Of a DNA stretch of 64,000 nt, positions 33,080 through 40,981 are shown piece by piece. Under the pieces are notes generated by a model. It saw nothing but the letters and a program-made list of their open reading frames with translations. It did not search any database and had not been told where the DNA came from. The translations under genes and the position numbers were made by a program. Each line of letters starts with the position of its first letter. The first letter of the stretch is position 1. The DNA comes from Vibrio sinaloensis (GTDB taxonomy: Bacteria > Pseudomonadota > Gammaproteobacteria > Enterobacterales > Vibrionaceae), in the NCBI RefSeq assembly GCF_000808535.1, contig NZ_JWLV01000045.1:124001-188000 (forward strand). Direction: 5' to 3'.

Positions 33080-33772
33080 ATTTAACTCAACGAGTAGTGC
33101 TTCAGCCAAACCTACGCCTGTTTCTAACTGCTCATAGTTAAAGTTTTCGGTTGTTGAATGCACCTGATGATTTCGGATCATTCTCAGTTTTGTAAGCCGT
33201 TCAAATTGCCCCCAACTGATTTCACCAGTTTTCTCTAGTTGTTCCCATTTAAACGTGTGACCTGAAGATATATTGTGTTTTTTGAACTTAGAATGGATAT
33301 TTGATTCAAGTTGGTTCCACAATAATATTAGGTTTTCAATACTTACCGCTTTGTTTACTTTCTCGGTTTCAACACCAAATAAATTATTCAGTAGTACCGC
33401 TGCGATTTGTCGATACGCTTTTAAGTAGCGACTATCAACAGATAAGCCTGTACCGTCATGATAAAGTTGATTCCTAATTCGGTGGTAATGCTCTATGTCT
33501 CCCTCGTCTAAGCCTATGAGCTTCGATGAAGCATATTTGAACAGAAGTTCGACCATTTTAGGAAAACTATTACCTGCTTCATCTTTTTCCTTACGAGGGA
33601 ACTTAAAGCCAGATAATTTTTCAGGTAATGACAAGAACGTTCGTATAGACGTTTCAACGGAGTTATCAATACTGATGAAAGCTATCCGCGAATCGAATGC
33701 TGAACCTAGCTCAATATGAGAATCTGCATGACGAAGCAATTCTAATGCTCCAGAAGCCCAAGTATTTTCCAT
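33074..33772 (-). CDS. Candidate tandem HEPN-domain protein (cassette)
   Basis: 232 residues from MENTWASGALELLRHADSHI at 33772, after GGAG; the frame to 33862 is attC translation. The protein is almost entirely helical. It has two exact R-N-x-x-x-H motifs one hundred residues apart: R100-N-Q-L-Y-H105 after EHYHRI, and R200-N-H-Q-V-H205 after LRMI. These match the R-x4-6-H active-site motif of HEPN RNases, with the frequent polar residue after Arg, and each lies in a helical bundle. A HEPN ribonuclease or an abortive-infection-type toxin is a reasonable hypothesis. No antitoxin gene is in the cassette. Confidence 0.7.
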   Translation of the reverse strand: MENTWASGALELLRHADSHIELGSAFDSRIAFISIDNSVETSIRTFLSLPEKLSGFKFPRKEKDEAGNSFPKMVELLFKYASSKLIGLDEGDIEHYHRIRNQLYHDGTGLSVDSRYLKAYRQIAAVLLNNLFGVETEKVNKAVSIENLILLWNQLESNIHSKFKKHNISSGHTFKWEQLEKTGEISWGQFERLTKLRMIRNHQVHSTTENFNYEQLETGVGLAEALLVELNG

Positions 33773-33796
33773 CGATACTCCAAATTTACTCAAAAT

Positions 33797-33924
33797 GGCT
33801 AACGCCGCGTTAAGTGGTGAGCAACGCAGACCACCACGCCTAAAACATTGTGCCGTAAACACTTAAGCCGAAGCAAACCAAAATTGCCGAGCGTTGTGAA
33901 TCCGTCTTGAACGCCTTGTTAGCA
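33797..33924 (-). repeat. attC site 2 (type G)
   Basis: 128 bp between GGCTAAC and GTTAGCA. It belongs to the RraB-like cassette. Confidence 0.9.
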
Positions 33925-33926
33925 AT

Positions 33927-34268
33927 TTAACTAAACGAAGCCCCAAAACCATCAAAGGTACATTGAAACTCCCAACCTTTTGTAACCATAAAGTCTAACC
34001 ATTGAGCAAGGATGTCTTTGGTTACCGTTGTCGGGTGAGAGTATCCTTCAACAAACCATGAGCGGTTAATAAACCCCTCACTTCTGATCAGTGACTCATA
34101 GTTTTCGAGAGCATCGTTTAGTTGAATGGCTGATGCTTTATTTGGACATAAGTAGCTAAATTCTAGAACTAACTCTGTTTCGTTGGTGACTCCGTTACTT
34201 ATTAATGAATCCCAAGTCTCATTGAGCATGTTCAGCTGACTTTCTAAATTAGATTGATAACTACTCAA
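33927..34268 (-). CDS. RraB-like ribonuclease E inhibitor family protein (cassette)
   Basis: 113 residues. The first genuine gene after attI. A TTG start at 34268 with AGGGAG upstream is proposed; no ATG lies between attC and the conserved region. The body fits RraB: a LVLEFSYLCPNKASAIQLND segment, then SWFVEGYSHPTTVTKDILAQ, and the terminal GWEFQCTFDGFGASF, equivalent to the family's D-G-W/F-G-A ending. RraB binds RNase E and modulates RNA decay. Whether this cassette version binds RNase E is unknown. Confidence 0.75.
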   Translation of the reverse strand: MSSYQSNLESQLNMLNETWDSLISNGVTNETELVLEFSYLCPNKASAIQLNDALENYESLIRSEGFINRSWFVEGYSHPTTVTKDILAQWLDFMVTKGWEFQCTFDGFGASFS

Positions 34269-34286
34269 CTCCAGTTTCTCCCTGAT

Positions 34287-34413
34287 TGCTAACGCTGCGT
34301 TAAGGGGTGAATGCCGCACAAACCGACTTCCCGCAGGCCACTTTCACCACCAAAACTCACCGCATACCAAAAATGCCATGCGGCATGAATCCCTCTTGAA
34401 CGCCTTGTTATGC
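34287..34413 (-). repeat. attC site 1 (divergent type)
   Basis: 127 bp between TGCTAAC and GTTATGC. The arms (AACGCTGCGTTAAGG, CTTGAACGCCTTGTT) and L-boxes ('gaatgccgc', 'gcggcatgaatc') differ from all other sites but remain complementary. It belongs to the first cassette after attI. Confidence 0.9.
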
Positions 34414-34758
34414 TTAAGCTTCAACGCCCACATTTTTACCAAAACCAAGATTAACTCGACTAGGATTAGCTAACAAAAAGCAAAACCTAAAAAGCTGAAA
34501 TAACTCATGATTCTTGAAAATCAGACTTTGAAATTTGGCGGCTAAAACTCAAAAACCTGAGATCAAATTGCTGATTGAGCCAACCGACCTAACCTCGCGC
34601 TTGCCTGAAAACTGATTGAGGCAACGCTCTGAATTTCCAGCGCCAAAGAACAAGTGTCCGGAAAACAGCGCCCACTGAAGCCAACTTGCCGACAAACTCA
34701 AAACTAACCAGCCGATGGAACAAAGAAAAAACATAAGCCACTGATTTTTAGTGATTAA
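34414..34758 (-). other. First cassette after attI, no convincing gene
   Basis: 345 bp. A 61-codon minus frame (34549-34734) starts without a ribosome binding site and is hydrophobic low-complexity; I do not call it. The block 'ctgattgaggcaacgctctg' and 'ttgccgaca' recall families A and B at a distance, so it may be a diverged member. Its position next to attI makes it the most recently inserted cassette and the first to be transcribed from any Pc promoter. Confidence 0.65.
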
Positions 34759-34860
34759 GCATAACGCTTTCTATCAAACAACAAGCCGAACTAATCCAGC
34801 ACTCTTACGATTCGCCACTCATTTAATAGAACAAAATACTATCACATAAGCCTATGAAAA
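34759..34860 (-). other. attI primary recombination site (approximate extent)
   Basis: The core GCATAAC at 34759-34765 (GCGTTATGC on the minus strand) is the junction between the first cassette and the integrase-proximal region. Sequence between it and the integrase gene has no attC structure. The outer limit of attI cannot be read from sequence alone. Minus-strand promoter-like hexamers are present (TTGACA, read from 34920-34915), but no well-spaced -10 was found, so I do not place the cassette promoter. Confidence 0.65.
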
Positions 34861-34952
34861 TAATCAGCTTGTTGGAGTAGAGATTGTATCTGAGATCCCA
34901 ATTAGACGGCAAAGTGTCAACTAATTATTGATTCCTGCCAAATCAAAGACAA

Positions 34953-34968
34953 CTGTATATAAACACAG
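34953..34968 (+). promoter_or_regulatory. LexA (SOS) box controlling the integrase
   Basis: CTGTATATAAACACAG fits CTG-N10-CAG and the vibrio/E. coli LexA consensus with few changes. It lies just upstream of the integrase start and overlaps the TATATAA that could serve as -10, so LexA binding would block transcription. SOS induction of integron integrases is established knowledge for this family. Confidence 0.88.
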
Positions 34969-34991
34969 CTTGAATGACTAAAAAATTACCA

Positions 34992-35954
34992 ATGAAAAGC
35001 CAGTTTTTACTAAGTGTAAAAGAGCATATGATTGCTCGACATTATGCTCCCAAAACGATTCAAGCATATCTACTCTGGATCACAAAGTTCATCTTATTTA
35101 ACGACAAAGCTCATCCATCCAAATTGAATGAAAGTCATGTGGAAGCTTTTCTAACTCATTTAGCGGTTGACTGCAAAGTAGCTGCCAAAACACAAGCTCT
35201 GGCACTCAACTCAATTAGCTTTCTTTATAGGGAATATTTTCGACCCCCCCTTTCAGTGGAAATGAAATTTCAGAAATCACAGTTGGATAGAAAATTGCCT
35301 GTTGTGCTAACCAAAGAAGAAATGCGCCGTTTTCTGATGCATATAGATCCTAGGTATAAGTTACACATTATGCTGCTTTATGGCTCAGGTTTACGTGTTA
35401 TGGAGTGTGTCCGCTTGAGAGTTCAAGACATAGATTATGACTATAAGGCGCTTCGCGTGTGGCAAGGAAAAGGAGGGAAAAATCGTGTTGTGACGTTAGC
35501 AAGTGAAGCTGTTTCACTACTAAAAGAACAGCAGGGCATCGCGTTAAGATACTACAAAAAGGATATCAATTTGCCTGGTTATGCTGGCGTCCACATACGA
35601 CCTTCGTTGCAAAGAAAATACCCTGAAGCTGAGTTAGATTTCAACTGGCACTTTTTATTTCCCTCCCACCGGCTATCAGTTGAACCAAATACTGGAGAGC
35701 TTAAGAGGCACCATATAAATGAAACATCTCTACAAAGAGCGGTCAAGCGTTCCGCCAAGGACGCTGGGATAGCTAAGGCAGTGACATGCCACACATTAAG
35801 GCATAGTTTTGCGACACATTTGCTCGAGTCAGGAGCAGATATTAGAACGGTTCAAGAGCAGCTCGGTCATAGTGATGTAAAGACGACGCAGATATACACT
35901 CACGTGATAGAGCGAGGAGGTGGAGGAGTTAAAAGCCCGCTCTCAAATTTGTAG
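34992..35954 (+). CDS. intIA: Integron integrase IntIA (tyrosine recombinase)
   Basis: 320 residues from MKSQFLLSVKEHMIARHYA, matching the usual length of vibrio IntIA; an ATG six codons upstream is an alternative. It catalyses attC x attI and attC x attC recombination. The tyrosine-recombinase catalytic set is visible: Arg in YGSGLRVMECVRLRVQD, H-x-x-R in CHTLRHSFATHL, His in QLGHSDV and the nucleophile Tyr in QIYTHV. The integron-specific insertion between the boxes is present (GVHIRPSLQRKYPEAELDFN). It is transcribed opposite to the cassettes and controlled by a LexA box. It appears intact, so the array should be able to shuffle. Confidence 0.96.
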   Translation: MKSQFLLSVKEHMIARHYAPKTIQAYLLWITKFILFNDKAHPSKLNESHVEAFLTHLAVDCKVAAKTQALALNSISFLYREYFRPPLSVEMKFQKSQLDRKLPVVLTKEEMRRFLMHIDPRYKLHIMLLYGSGLRVMECVRLRVQDIDYDYKALRVWQGKGGKNRVVTLASEAVSLLKEQQGIALRYYKKDINLPGYAGVHIRPSLQRKYPEAELDFNWHFLFPSHRLSVEPNTGELKRHHINETSLQRAVKRSAKDAGIAKAVTCHTLRHSFATHLLESGADIRTVQEQLGHSDVKTTQIYTHVIERGGGGVKSPLSNL

Positions 35955-35970
35955 TTGAATAGATAAGAAA

Positions 35971-35994
35971 AAAGGAGAGCCTAAGCTCTCCTTT
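35971..35994 (-). terminator. Terminator shared by rplT operon and integrase gene
   Basis: A perfect 10-bp stem, AAAGGAGAGC / GCTCTCCTTT, with a CTAA loop. On the minus strand it is followed by a T-run, making it the rho-independent terminator of the rplT operon; the convergent intIA gene ends just before it. Confidence 0.88.
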
Positions 35995-36019
35995 CCTTAA
36001 TCCTAATAACTGACTCTAA

Positions 36020-36373
36020 TTAAAGAGCAGCTTTCGCTTTTTCAACTAGAACTGCGAATGCAGCTTTGTCGAATACCGCGATGTCAGCAAGGATCTTACG
36101 GTCGATCTCGATAGATGCTTTCTTAAGACCGTTGATGAAACGGCTGTAAGATAGACCATTTTGACGAGATGCCGCATTGATACGTGCAATCCATAGTTGA
36201 CGGAATTGACGTTTCTTGTTGCGACGGTCACGGTAAGCGTATTGACCAGCTTTAGTAACTGCTTGAAAAGCTACGCGGTAAACACGTGAACGTGCACCGT
36301 AGTAACCTTTAGCTTGTTTTAGAACTTTCTTATGACGTGCACGAGCTTGTACACCACGTTTTACGCGAGGCAT
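36020..36373 (-). CDS. rplT: 50S ribosomal protein L20
   Basis: 117 residues, full length, starting MPRVKRGVQARARHKKVLKQ and containing the signature RNKKRQFRQLWIARINAASR. It binds 23S rRNA early in large-subunit assembly. It is the last gene of infC-rpmI-rplT. In enterobacteria L20 represses its own operon by binding mRNA near rpmI. It is strongly basic and helical throughout. Confidence 0.99.
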   Translation of the reverse strand: MPRVKRGVQARARHKKVLKQAKGYYGARSRVYRVAFQAVTKAGQYAYRDRRNKKRQFRQLWIARINAASRQNGLSYSRFINGLKKASIEIDRKILADIAVFDKAAFAVLVEKAKAAL

Positions 36374-36414
36374 TATGCTTCTCCTAAACTAAACGATTAA
36401 TAAACTAAAAAGAA

Positions 36415-36609
36415 TTATGCGTATGGTAGCATACGAGCAACTGCAGCCACTTCACACTTAGGAAGGATTGCATTTGGACGAAGCTGACGCTTGTTCTTAG
36501 TAGTACGCTTAGTCAGGATGTGACGTTTAGTAGCGTGCTTAAACTTAATACCACCAGCAGTTTTCTTGAAACGCTTAGCAGCACCTTTGTTGGTTTTCAT
36601 CTTAGGCAT
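36415..36609 (-). CDS. rpmI: 50S ribosomal protein L35
   Basis: 64 residues, full length, MPKMKTNKGAAKRFKKTAGG...KHATKRHILTKRTTKNKRQL, an unmistakable L35. It lies 41 bp upstream of rplT and is probably co-transcribed with infC and rplT. Its translation is likely the target of L20 feedback in related bacteria. Confidence 0.99.
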   Translation of the reverse strand: MPKMKTNKGAAKRFKKTAGGIKFKHATKRHILTKRTTKNKRQLRPNAILPKCEVAAVARMLPYA

Positions 36610-36660
36610 GATGAATAACTCCGCATTGTTGAGTTGTATTAAACAATAGTAATTAGGGCG

Positions 36661-36698
36661 AATAAAACTCAGCCACCTTACGGCAGCTGAGTTTTATT
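36661..36698 (-). promoter_or_regulatory. Hairpin between infC and rpmI, possible attenuator/L20 control element
   Basis: A perfect 13-bp stem (AATAAAACTCAGC with GCTGAGTTTTATT) and a 12-nt loop lie between the infC stop and the rpmI start. Position matches the region where L20-responsive control and partial termination occur in E. coli; that function is inferred here. Confidence 0.6.
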
Positions 36699-36715
36699 AC
36701 TTGCAAAGCCGTTAA

Positions 36716-37267
36716 TTACTTCTTTTTAGGGGCAAGAACCATGATCATCTGACGACCTTCGATCTTCTTAGGGAAAGATTCCACTACTGCGATTTCAACA
36801 GTGTCTTCCTTAAGACGATTTAGAACGTCAACACCGATGTCTTGGTGTGCCATTTCTCGGCCACGGAAGCGAATTGTTACCTTCACTTTGTTGCCTTCTT
36901 CAAGGAAACGCGTCAGGTTGCGTAGTTTTACCTGATAGTCTCCAATATCAGTTCCAGGACGGAATTTTACTTCCTTAATCTGAACCTGCTTTTGCTTTTT
37001 CTTCTGCTCTTTAGCAGACTTGCTCTTCTCAAAGAGGAATTTACCGTAGTCCATTACACGACATACTGGTGGCTCAGCGTTTGGACTGATTTCTACCAGA
37101 TCCATACCTGCTTCTTCAGCTGCGGCTACTGCTTCTTGAATAGAAACAACACCAACTGATTCGCCATCAGCGCCAGTTAAACGAACTTCACGAACGCCAC
37201 GAATTTCACCGTTTAAACGATGAGCATTTTGTTTGGCCGGTACTTGGCCGCGTCTTCCGCCTTTAAT
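36716..37267 (-). CDS. infC: Translation initiation factor IF-3 (AUU start)
   Basis: 183 residues if begun at the ATT codon 37267-37265, which follows GGAGGAATAAACT; the protein then starts (M)KGGRRGQVPAKQNAHRLNGE. An AUU start is the hallmark of infC and allows IF-3 to limit its own synthesis by rejecting non-canonical starts. The N-terminal domain includes DLVEISPNAEPPVCRVMDYG and the C-terminal domain VTIRFRGREMAHQDIG and SFPKKIEGRQMIMVLAPKKK. The thrS stop codon lies within its ribosome-binding region. Reading only from the first ATG (37105) would lose 54 residues. Confidence 0.97.
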   Translation of the reverse strand: MKGGRRGQVPAKQNAHRLNGEIRGVREVRLTGADGESVGVVSIQEAVAAAEEAGMDLVEISPNAEPPVCRVMDYGKFLFEKSKSAKEQKKKQKQVQIKEVKFRPGTDIGDYQVKLRNLTRFLEEGNKVKVTIRFRGREMAHQDIGVDVLNRLKEDTVEIAVVESFPKKIEGRQMIMVLAPKKK

Positions 37268-37270
37268 AGT

Positions 37271-39199
37271 TTATTCCTCCAGATTGAGCTTACGGGTAGA
37301 GATCTCGTCTTGGATGTAAGAAATAAAATCATCCACTTTAAACTTACCGAGGTCTTTACCTTTACGTGTACGTACTGCGATTTCACCGGCTTCCATTTCT
37401 TGGTCACCACAAACAAGCATATATGGTACACGCTTCAAAGTATGTTCGCGGATTTTAAAGCCTATCTTCTCATTTCTCAAGTCCGCTTTTGCTCTAATTC
37501 CAACTTTTTGTAGTTTTTGAGCAACTTCTTGTGCGTAATCAGCCTGTTTATCAGTGATATTCATGATAACAGCCTGCTCTGGCGACAACCACGTAGGGAA
37601 GAAGCCAAAGTATTCTTCGATAAGAATACCGATGAAACGCTCAAGTGAACCTAGAATCGCACGGTGAATCATAACAGGAACTTGGCGTTCATTGTTTTCA
37701 TCAACGTAAGATGCGCCTAAGCGACCAGGCAAGTTGAAATCTAGCTGAACCGTACCACATTGCCATGCGCGATCGAGACAGTCATAGAGAGTGAACTCAA
37801 TCTTAGGACCGTAGAACGCACCCTCACCTTCTTGAATCTCGTATGGAATATCCATCGCTTCAAGAGAGTGCTTCAGCGCTTCTTCTGATTGATCCCAGAT
37901 CTCATCAGAACCAACGCGCTTTTCAGGGCGAGTCGATAGTTTCACTACGATGTTGTCGAAACCAAATGTTTGGTACGTATCGTATACCATCTTGATACAA
38001 CCGGTCACTTCCTCTTGGATTTGACTTTCTGTACAGAAAATATGAGCGTCATCTTGAGTAAAACCACGTACACGCATGATGCCGTGTAGTGCACCTGATG
38101 GTTCGTTACGGTGACATGAGCCGAACTCAGCCATACGTAACGGTAAGTCACGGTACGATTTTAGACCTTGGTTAAAGATCTGAACGTGACCAGGGCAGTT
38201 CATTGGCTTCAGAGCGTAATCACGGTTTTCAGACGCAGTTGTAAACATCGCATCTGCGTATTTATCCCAGTGACCAGAGCGTTCCCAAAGCACGCGGTCC
38301 ATAATGAGAGGACCTTTAACTTCTTGGTAGTTGTATTCCGTCAGTTTTTCACGAACAAAGACTTCTAGATCGCGGAAGATAGACCAACCGTTATGATGCC
38401 AGAACACCATACCTGGTGCTTCTTGTTGCATGTGGAACAGGTCTAGCTGCTTACCAATTTTACGGTGGTCACGCTTCGCCGCTTCTTCAAGGCGAGTAAG
38501 GTGAGCTTTAAGTGCTTTCTTATCATGGAAAGCCGTACCGTAGATACGTTGCAGCATCTTGTTGTCGCTGTTACCACGCCAGTATGCACCTGCTACGTTC
38601 AGTAGCGTGAAGTGCTGACAGAATCCCATATGCGGTACGTGTGGACCACGACACATATCTAAGTATTCTTCATGATGGTATAGACCCGGACGATCATCAC
38701 GAGAGACGTTTTCGTCTAGGATTTCCATCTTGTACGTTTCACCGCGAGCTTCAAATGCATCGCGAGCTTCCTGCCAGCTAACCTTTTTCTTGATAACTTG
38801 GTATTTGGTCTTTGCAAGCTCTTTCATACGCTTTTCAATCTTTTCAAGATCTTCTTGCGTTAGAGACTGCTCAAGGTCGATATCGTAGTAGAAGCCGTTG
38901 TCGATGGTTGGACCGATCGCCATTTTCGCTTCAGGGTAAAGCTGCTTAATTGCGTGACCAAGAAGGTGAGCGCATGAGTGACGAACGATTTCTAGACCGT
39001 CCACTTCATCTTTTACGGTGATGATTTCAAGGCTTGCATCTTTTTCGATGAGATCACATGCATCAACACGCTCGCCGTCTACACGACCTGCGATGGTTGC
39101 TTTCGCAAGACCTGGACCGATAGATTGAGCAACTTCAAGAGTAGAAACAGGGTTGTCAAATTGACGCTGACTGCCGTCAGGAAGGGTAATAATAGGCAT
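37271..39199 (-). CDS. thrS: Threonyl-tRNA synthetase
   Basis: 642 residues from MPIITLPDGSQRQFDNPVST at 39199 (AAAGGATAT upstream); an extension to 39250 is not used. The TGS domain (1-60) is followed by the editing domain with HSCAHLLGHAIKQLYP and a C-terminal HxxxC-type CRGPHVPHMG. The class II catalytic core has GMVFWHHNGW, motif 2 MAEFGSCHRNEPSGALHGIMRVRGFTQDD (split in the family) and zinc ligands in PMNCPGH; the anticodon-binding domain is C-terminal. It charges tRNA-Thr. It ends four bases before the infC start codon, so the genes are tightly linked. Confidence 0.98.
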   Translation of the reverse strand: MPIITLPDGSQRQFDNPVSTLEVAQSIGPGLAKATIAGRVDGERVDACDLIEKDASLEIITVKDEVDGLEIVRHSCAHLLGHAIKQLYPEAKMAIGPTIDNGFYYDIDLEQSLTQEDLEKIEKRMKELAKTKYQVIKKKVSWQEARDAFEARGETYKMEILDENVSRDDRPGLYHHEEYLDMCRGPHVPHMGFCQHFTLLNVAGAYWRGNSDNKMLQRIYGTAFHDKKALKAHLTRLEEAAKRDHRKIGKQLDLFHMQQEAPGMVFWHHNGWSIFRDLEVFVREKLTEYNYQEVKGPLIMDRVLWERSGHWDKYADAMFTTASENRDYALKPMNCPGHVQIFNQGLKSYRDLPLRMAEFGSCHRNEPSGALHGIMRVRGFTQDDAHIFCTESQIQEEVTGCIKMVYDTYQTFGFDNIVVKLSTRPEKRVGSDEIWDQSEEALKHSLEAMDIPYEIQEGEGAFYGPKIEFTLYDCLDRAWQCGTVQLDFNLPGRLGASYVDENNERQVPVMIHRAILGSLERFIGILIEEYFGFFPTWLSPEQAVIMNITDKQADYAQEVAQKLQKVGIRAKADLRNEKIGFKIREHTLKRVPYMLVCGDQEMEAGEIAVRTRKGKDLGKFKVDDFISYIQDEISTRKLNLEE

Positions 39200-39343
39200 T
39201 AAAATATCCTTTACAGTGGTGTTGCACACCAAGCAACACATGCAATTCAAATTATGTCTTTAATATCAAATTCAAACGATTAAAGACCAGAATCGGCTCC
39301 TTTTATATGCAAATACGGATGCACAACTCAGGAGCGAACGAGC

Positions 39344-39371
39344 ATTGTAACGGAATCAGATAAAATAACAA
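39344..39371 (-). promoter_or_regulatory. Putative sigma-70 promoter of the thrS-infC operon
   Basis: On the minus strand TTGTTA (39371-39366) and TACAAT (39349-39344) are separated by 16 bp, giving an mRNA leader of about 140 nt before thrS, long enough for the autoregulatory operator known in E. coli thrS. The operator itself was not resolved. Confidence 0.5.
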
Positions 39372-39407
39372 TCGAAGTCACAAAAAAGCATCATGTGTCA
39401 TTCAGTA

Positions 39408-40904
39408 CTACAACTTGTGGATACCATTGAGGAGTCGCCGGATCTGAGGAACTAGATCACTTGCAGTCAGACCAATCTGGCCGTGGGTCGAAACCAAATC
39501 ATCTGCGGCTTGGCTATGTACGAGAACCCCAAGTCTAGCTGCTTGCGAGATAGATAGCCCTTGTCCGATGAGCGCCGCTATGACACCCGTTAATACATCA
39601 CCCATACCACCAGAAGCCATACCCGCATTGCCTGCGGCACAAACAAAAACAGTCTGACCATCGAATATCAGCGTACCCGCGCCTTTTAGCACAACCACAC
39701 CACCGTACCTCTGATGGAGCGCTTTCACCGCAGCGTAACGATCATTCTCGATATCGTTGATACTTGCATTTAGCAATCTTGCGGCTTCTCCAGGATGAGG
39801 CGTGATCACTCGATTTTCATCACAGTTTGGACTTTGTGCGAGAAGGTTCAGGGCATCCGCATCAACCACCTTAGCTATCTGGAGTTGATTGATGGATTGA
39901 ACTGCTGTTTTGGCCCAATCGTCCATGCCGAGACCAGGGCCAATCGCAACGACATCTTGACGTTTTAGCCGCTCAAAGAGAATACGCTTGCTCCCATCCC
40001 AATCTCGCGCCATCACCTCTGGGCACGCAAGTTGGAGAGGTAAAATCGAGCCTGAGTGGCACAAAGCACTGGTCAATCCTGCCCCGCTTCTCACTACGGC
40101 TTGAGCGCAAAGCCGTATAGCGCCCGCATAGCCAAGGTTACCGCCAATACAGGAGACACGTCCGTGATCTCCTTTATGGGCCACCGGGGATCGCTGTGGC
40201 AACAGCTCGGCAACGCTGTGGTAATCAAGCAGCTGCGCCGATGGAGAGTAAAGTTCGATAAATTGCTCTTCGACTTCTAAGCCGGCAAAGTGAAGTTGAC
40301 CTGTCACCGACCTAGCGTCCCCCGTGACGAGCCCTTGCTTCAATCCAATAAACGAAATGGTGTGATTCGCACAGATGGCGGCCCCAAGTATTCTCCCGGT
40401 ATCTGCACATAGTCCCGAAGGGAGATCAATCGCGACGATTGGTTTATTTGCTTGGTTGACGGTTTGAAATAGAGACGCCAAATTTGCCCGAACGTCTCCT
40501 TTTAGACCCGTTCCTAAAATACCATCAACAATCACGTCACAGCTCTGAAGGCTCGTCTCAAACTCGTCGAAAGACGTTAGCCTACCACCAGCAGTTAGCC
40601 ATGCCTGATAGGCTTGAGCGGCATCGCCCAATAAACGGGTCGCATCGCTTGTGAGAAAGAGGTCAACATCAAGGCCCGCCTCCTTAGCCAAACGCGCCAC
40701 CACAAAGCCATCACCGCCGTTATTGCCAGCACCGCACACTACGGTAATGTGCGCAATCTTGGGATACTGCTCTTGCAACAGCGCAAAGGTCGCTTCCCCC
40801 GCACGTAGCATCAATTGATATAACTCGATTCCAGCTTGCTGAGCCGCGACTACTTCGCCACGTTTAACCTGCTCTGCAGTATAGAGATAAAGAGGAAGTG
40901 TCAT
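39408..40904 (-). CDS. nnr: Bifunctional NAD(P)H-hydrate repair enzyme (epimerase and ADP-dependent dehydratase)
   Basis: 498 residues from MTLPLYLYTAEQVKRGEVVA. The N-terminal half is the YjeF_N epimerase (VVCGAGNNGGDGFVVARLAK; catalytic Asp in VAIDLPSGLCADTG) and the C-terminal half is the ribokinase-like ADP-dependent dehydratase (KGDHGRVSCIGGNLGYAGAI, TPHPGEAARLL, GNAGMASGGMGDVLTGVIAA with the GMGD site). It repairs NADHX and NADPHX formed by heat or by side reactions. It stands alone here, whereas many gamma-proteobacteria have it beside tsaE. The exact start among three in-frame codons is uncertain. Confidence 0.94.
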   Translation of the reverse strand: MTLPLYLYTAEQVKRGEVVAAQQAGIELYQLMLRAGEATFALLQEQYPKIAHITVVCGAGNNGGDGFVVARLAKEAGLDVDLFLTSDATRLLGDAAQAYQAWLTAGGRLTSFDEFETSLQSCDVIVDGILGTGLKGDVRANLASLFQTVNQANKPIVAIDLPSGLCADTGRILGAAICANHTISFIGLKQGLVTGDARSVTGQLHFAGLEVEEQFIELYSPSAQLLDYHSVAELLPQRSPVAHKGDHGRVSCIGGNLGYAGAIRLCAQAVVRSGAGLTSALCHSGSILPLQLACPEVMARDWDGSKRILFERLKRQDVVAIGPGLGMDDWAKTAVQSINQLQIAKVVDADALNLLAQSPNCDENRVITPHPGEAARLLNASINDIENDRYAAVKALHQRYGGVVVLKGAGTLIFDGQTVFVCAAGNAGMASGGMGDVLTGVIAALIGQGLSISQAARLGVLVHSQAADDLVSTHGQIGLTASDLVPQIRRLLNGIHKL

Positions 40905-40943
40905 AACAAGCATCCATGAAAAGAGAACCGCTATTGAGCATAA

Positions 40944-40977
40944 ACCACAACGCCAAGAAAAACCTTGGCGTTGTGGT
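40944..40977 (-). terminator. Terminator after the PAS protein gene
   Basis: A perfect 14-bp stem, ACCACAACGCCAAG / CTTGGCGTTGTGGT, with an AAAAAC loop, just beyond the stop of the gene at 40982 and before the nnr start. Its position suits termination of the two-gene signalling operon. Confidence 0.75.
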
Positions 40978-40981
40978 CAAA

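Noticed and set aside
34411..34440. CRISPR-like interpretation of the regularly spaced repeats
   Set aside because: Repeats are about 125-bp attC sites with RYYYAAC/GTTRRRY cores and intervening genes, beside an integron integrase; no short direct repeats or cas genes are present.
34815..34840. Possible CRP half-site (TCACAT) in the attI region
   Set aside because: Only one half matches the consensus; cAMP-CRP control of vibrio integrons is known but this site is too weak to call.
37213..37513. Opposed short frames over the thrS/infC junction
   Set aside because: Shadows of thrS and infC, whose identities are certain.
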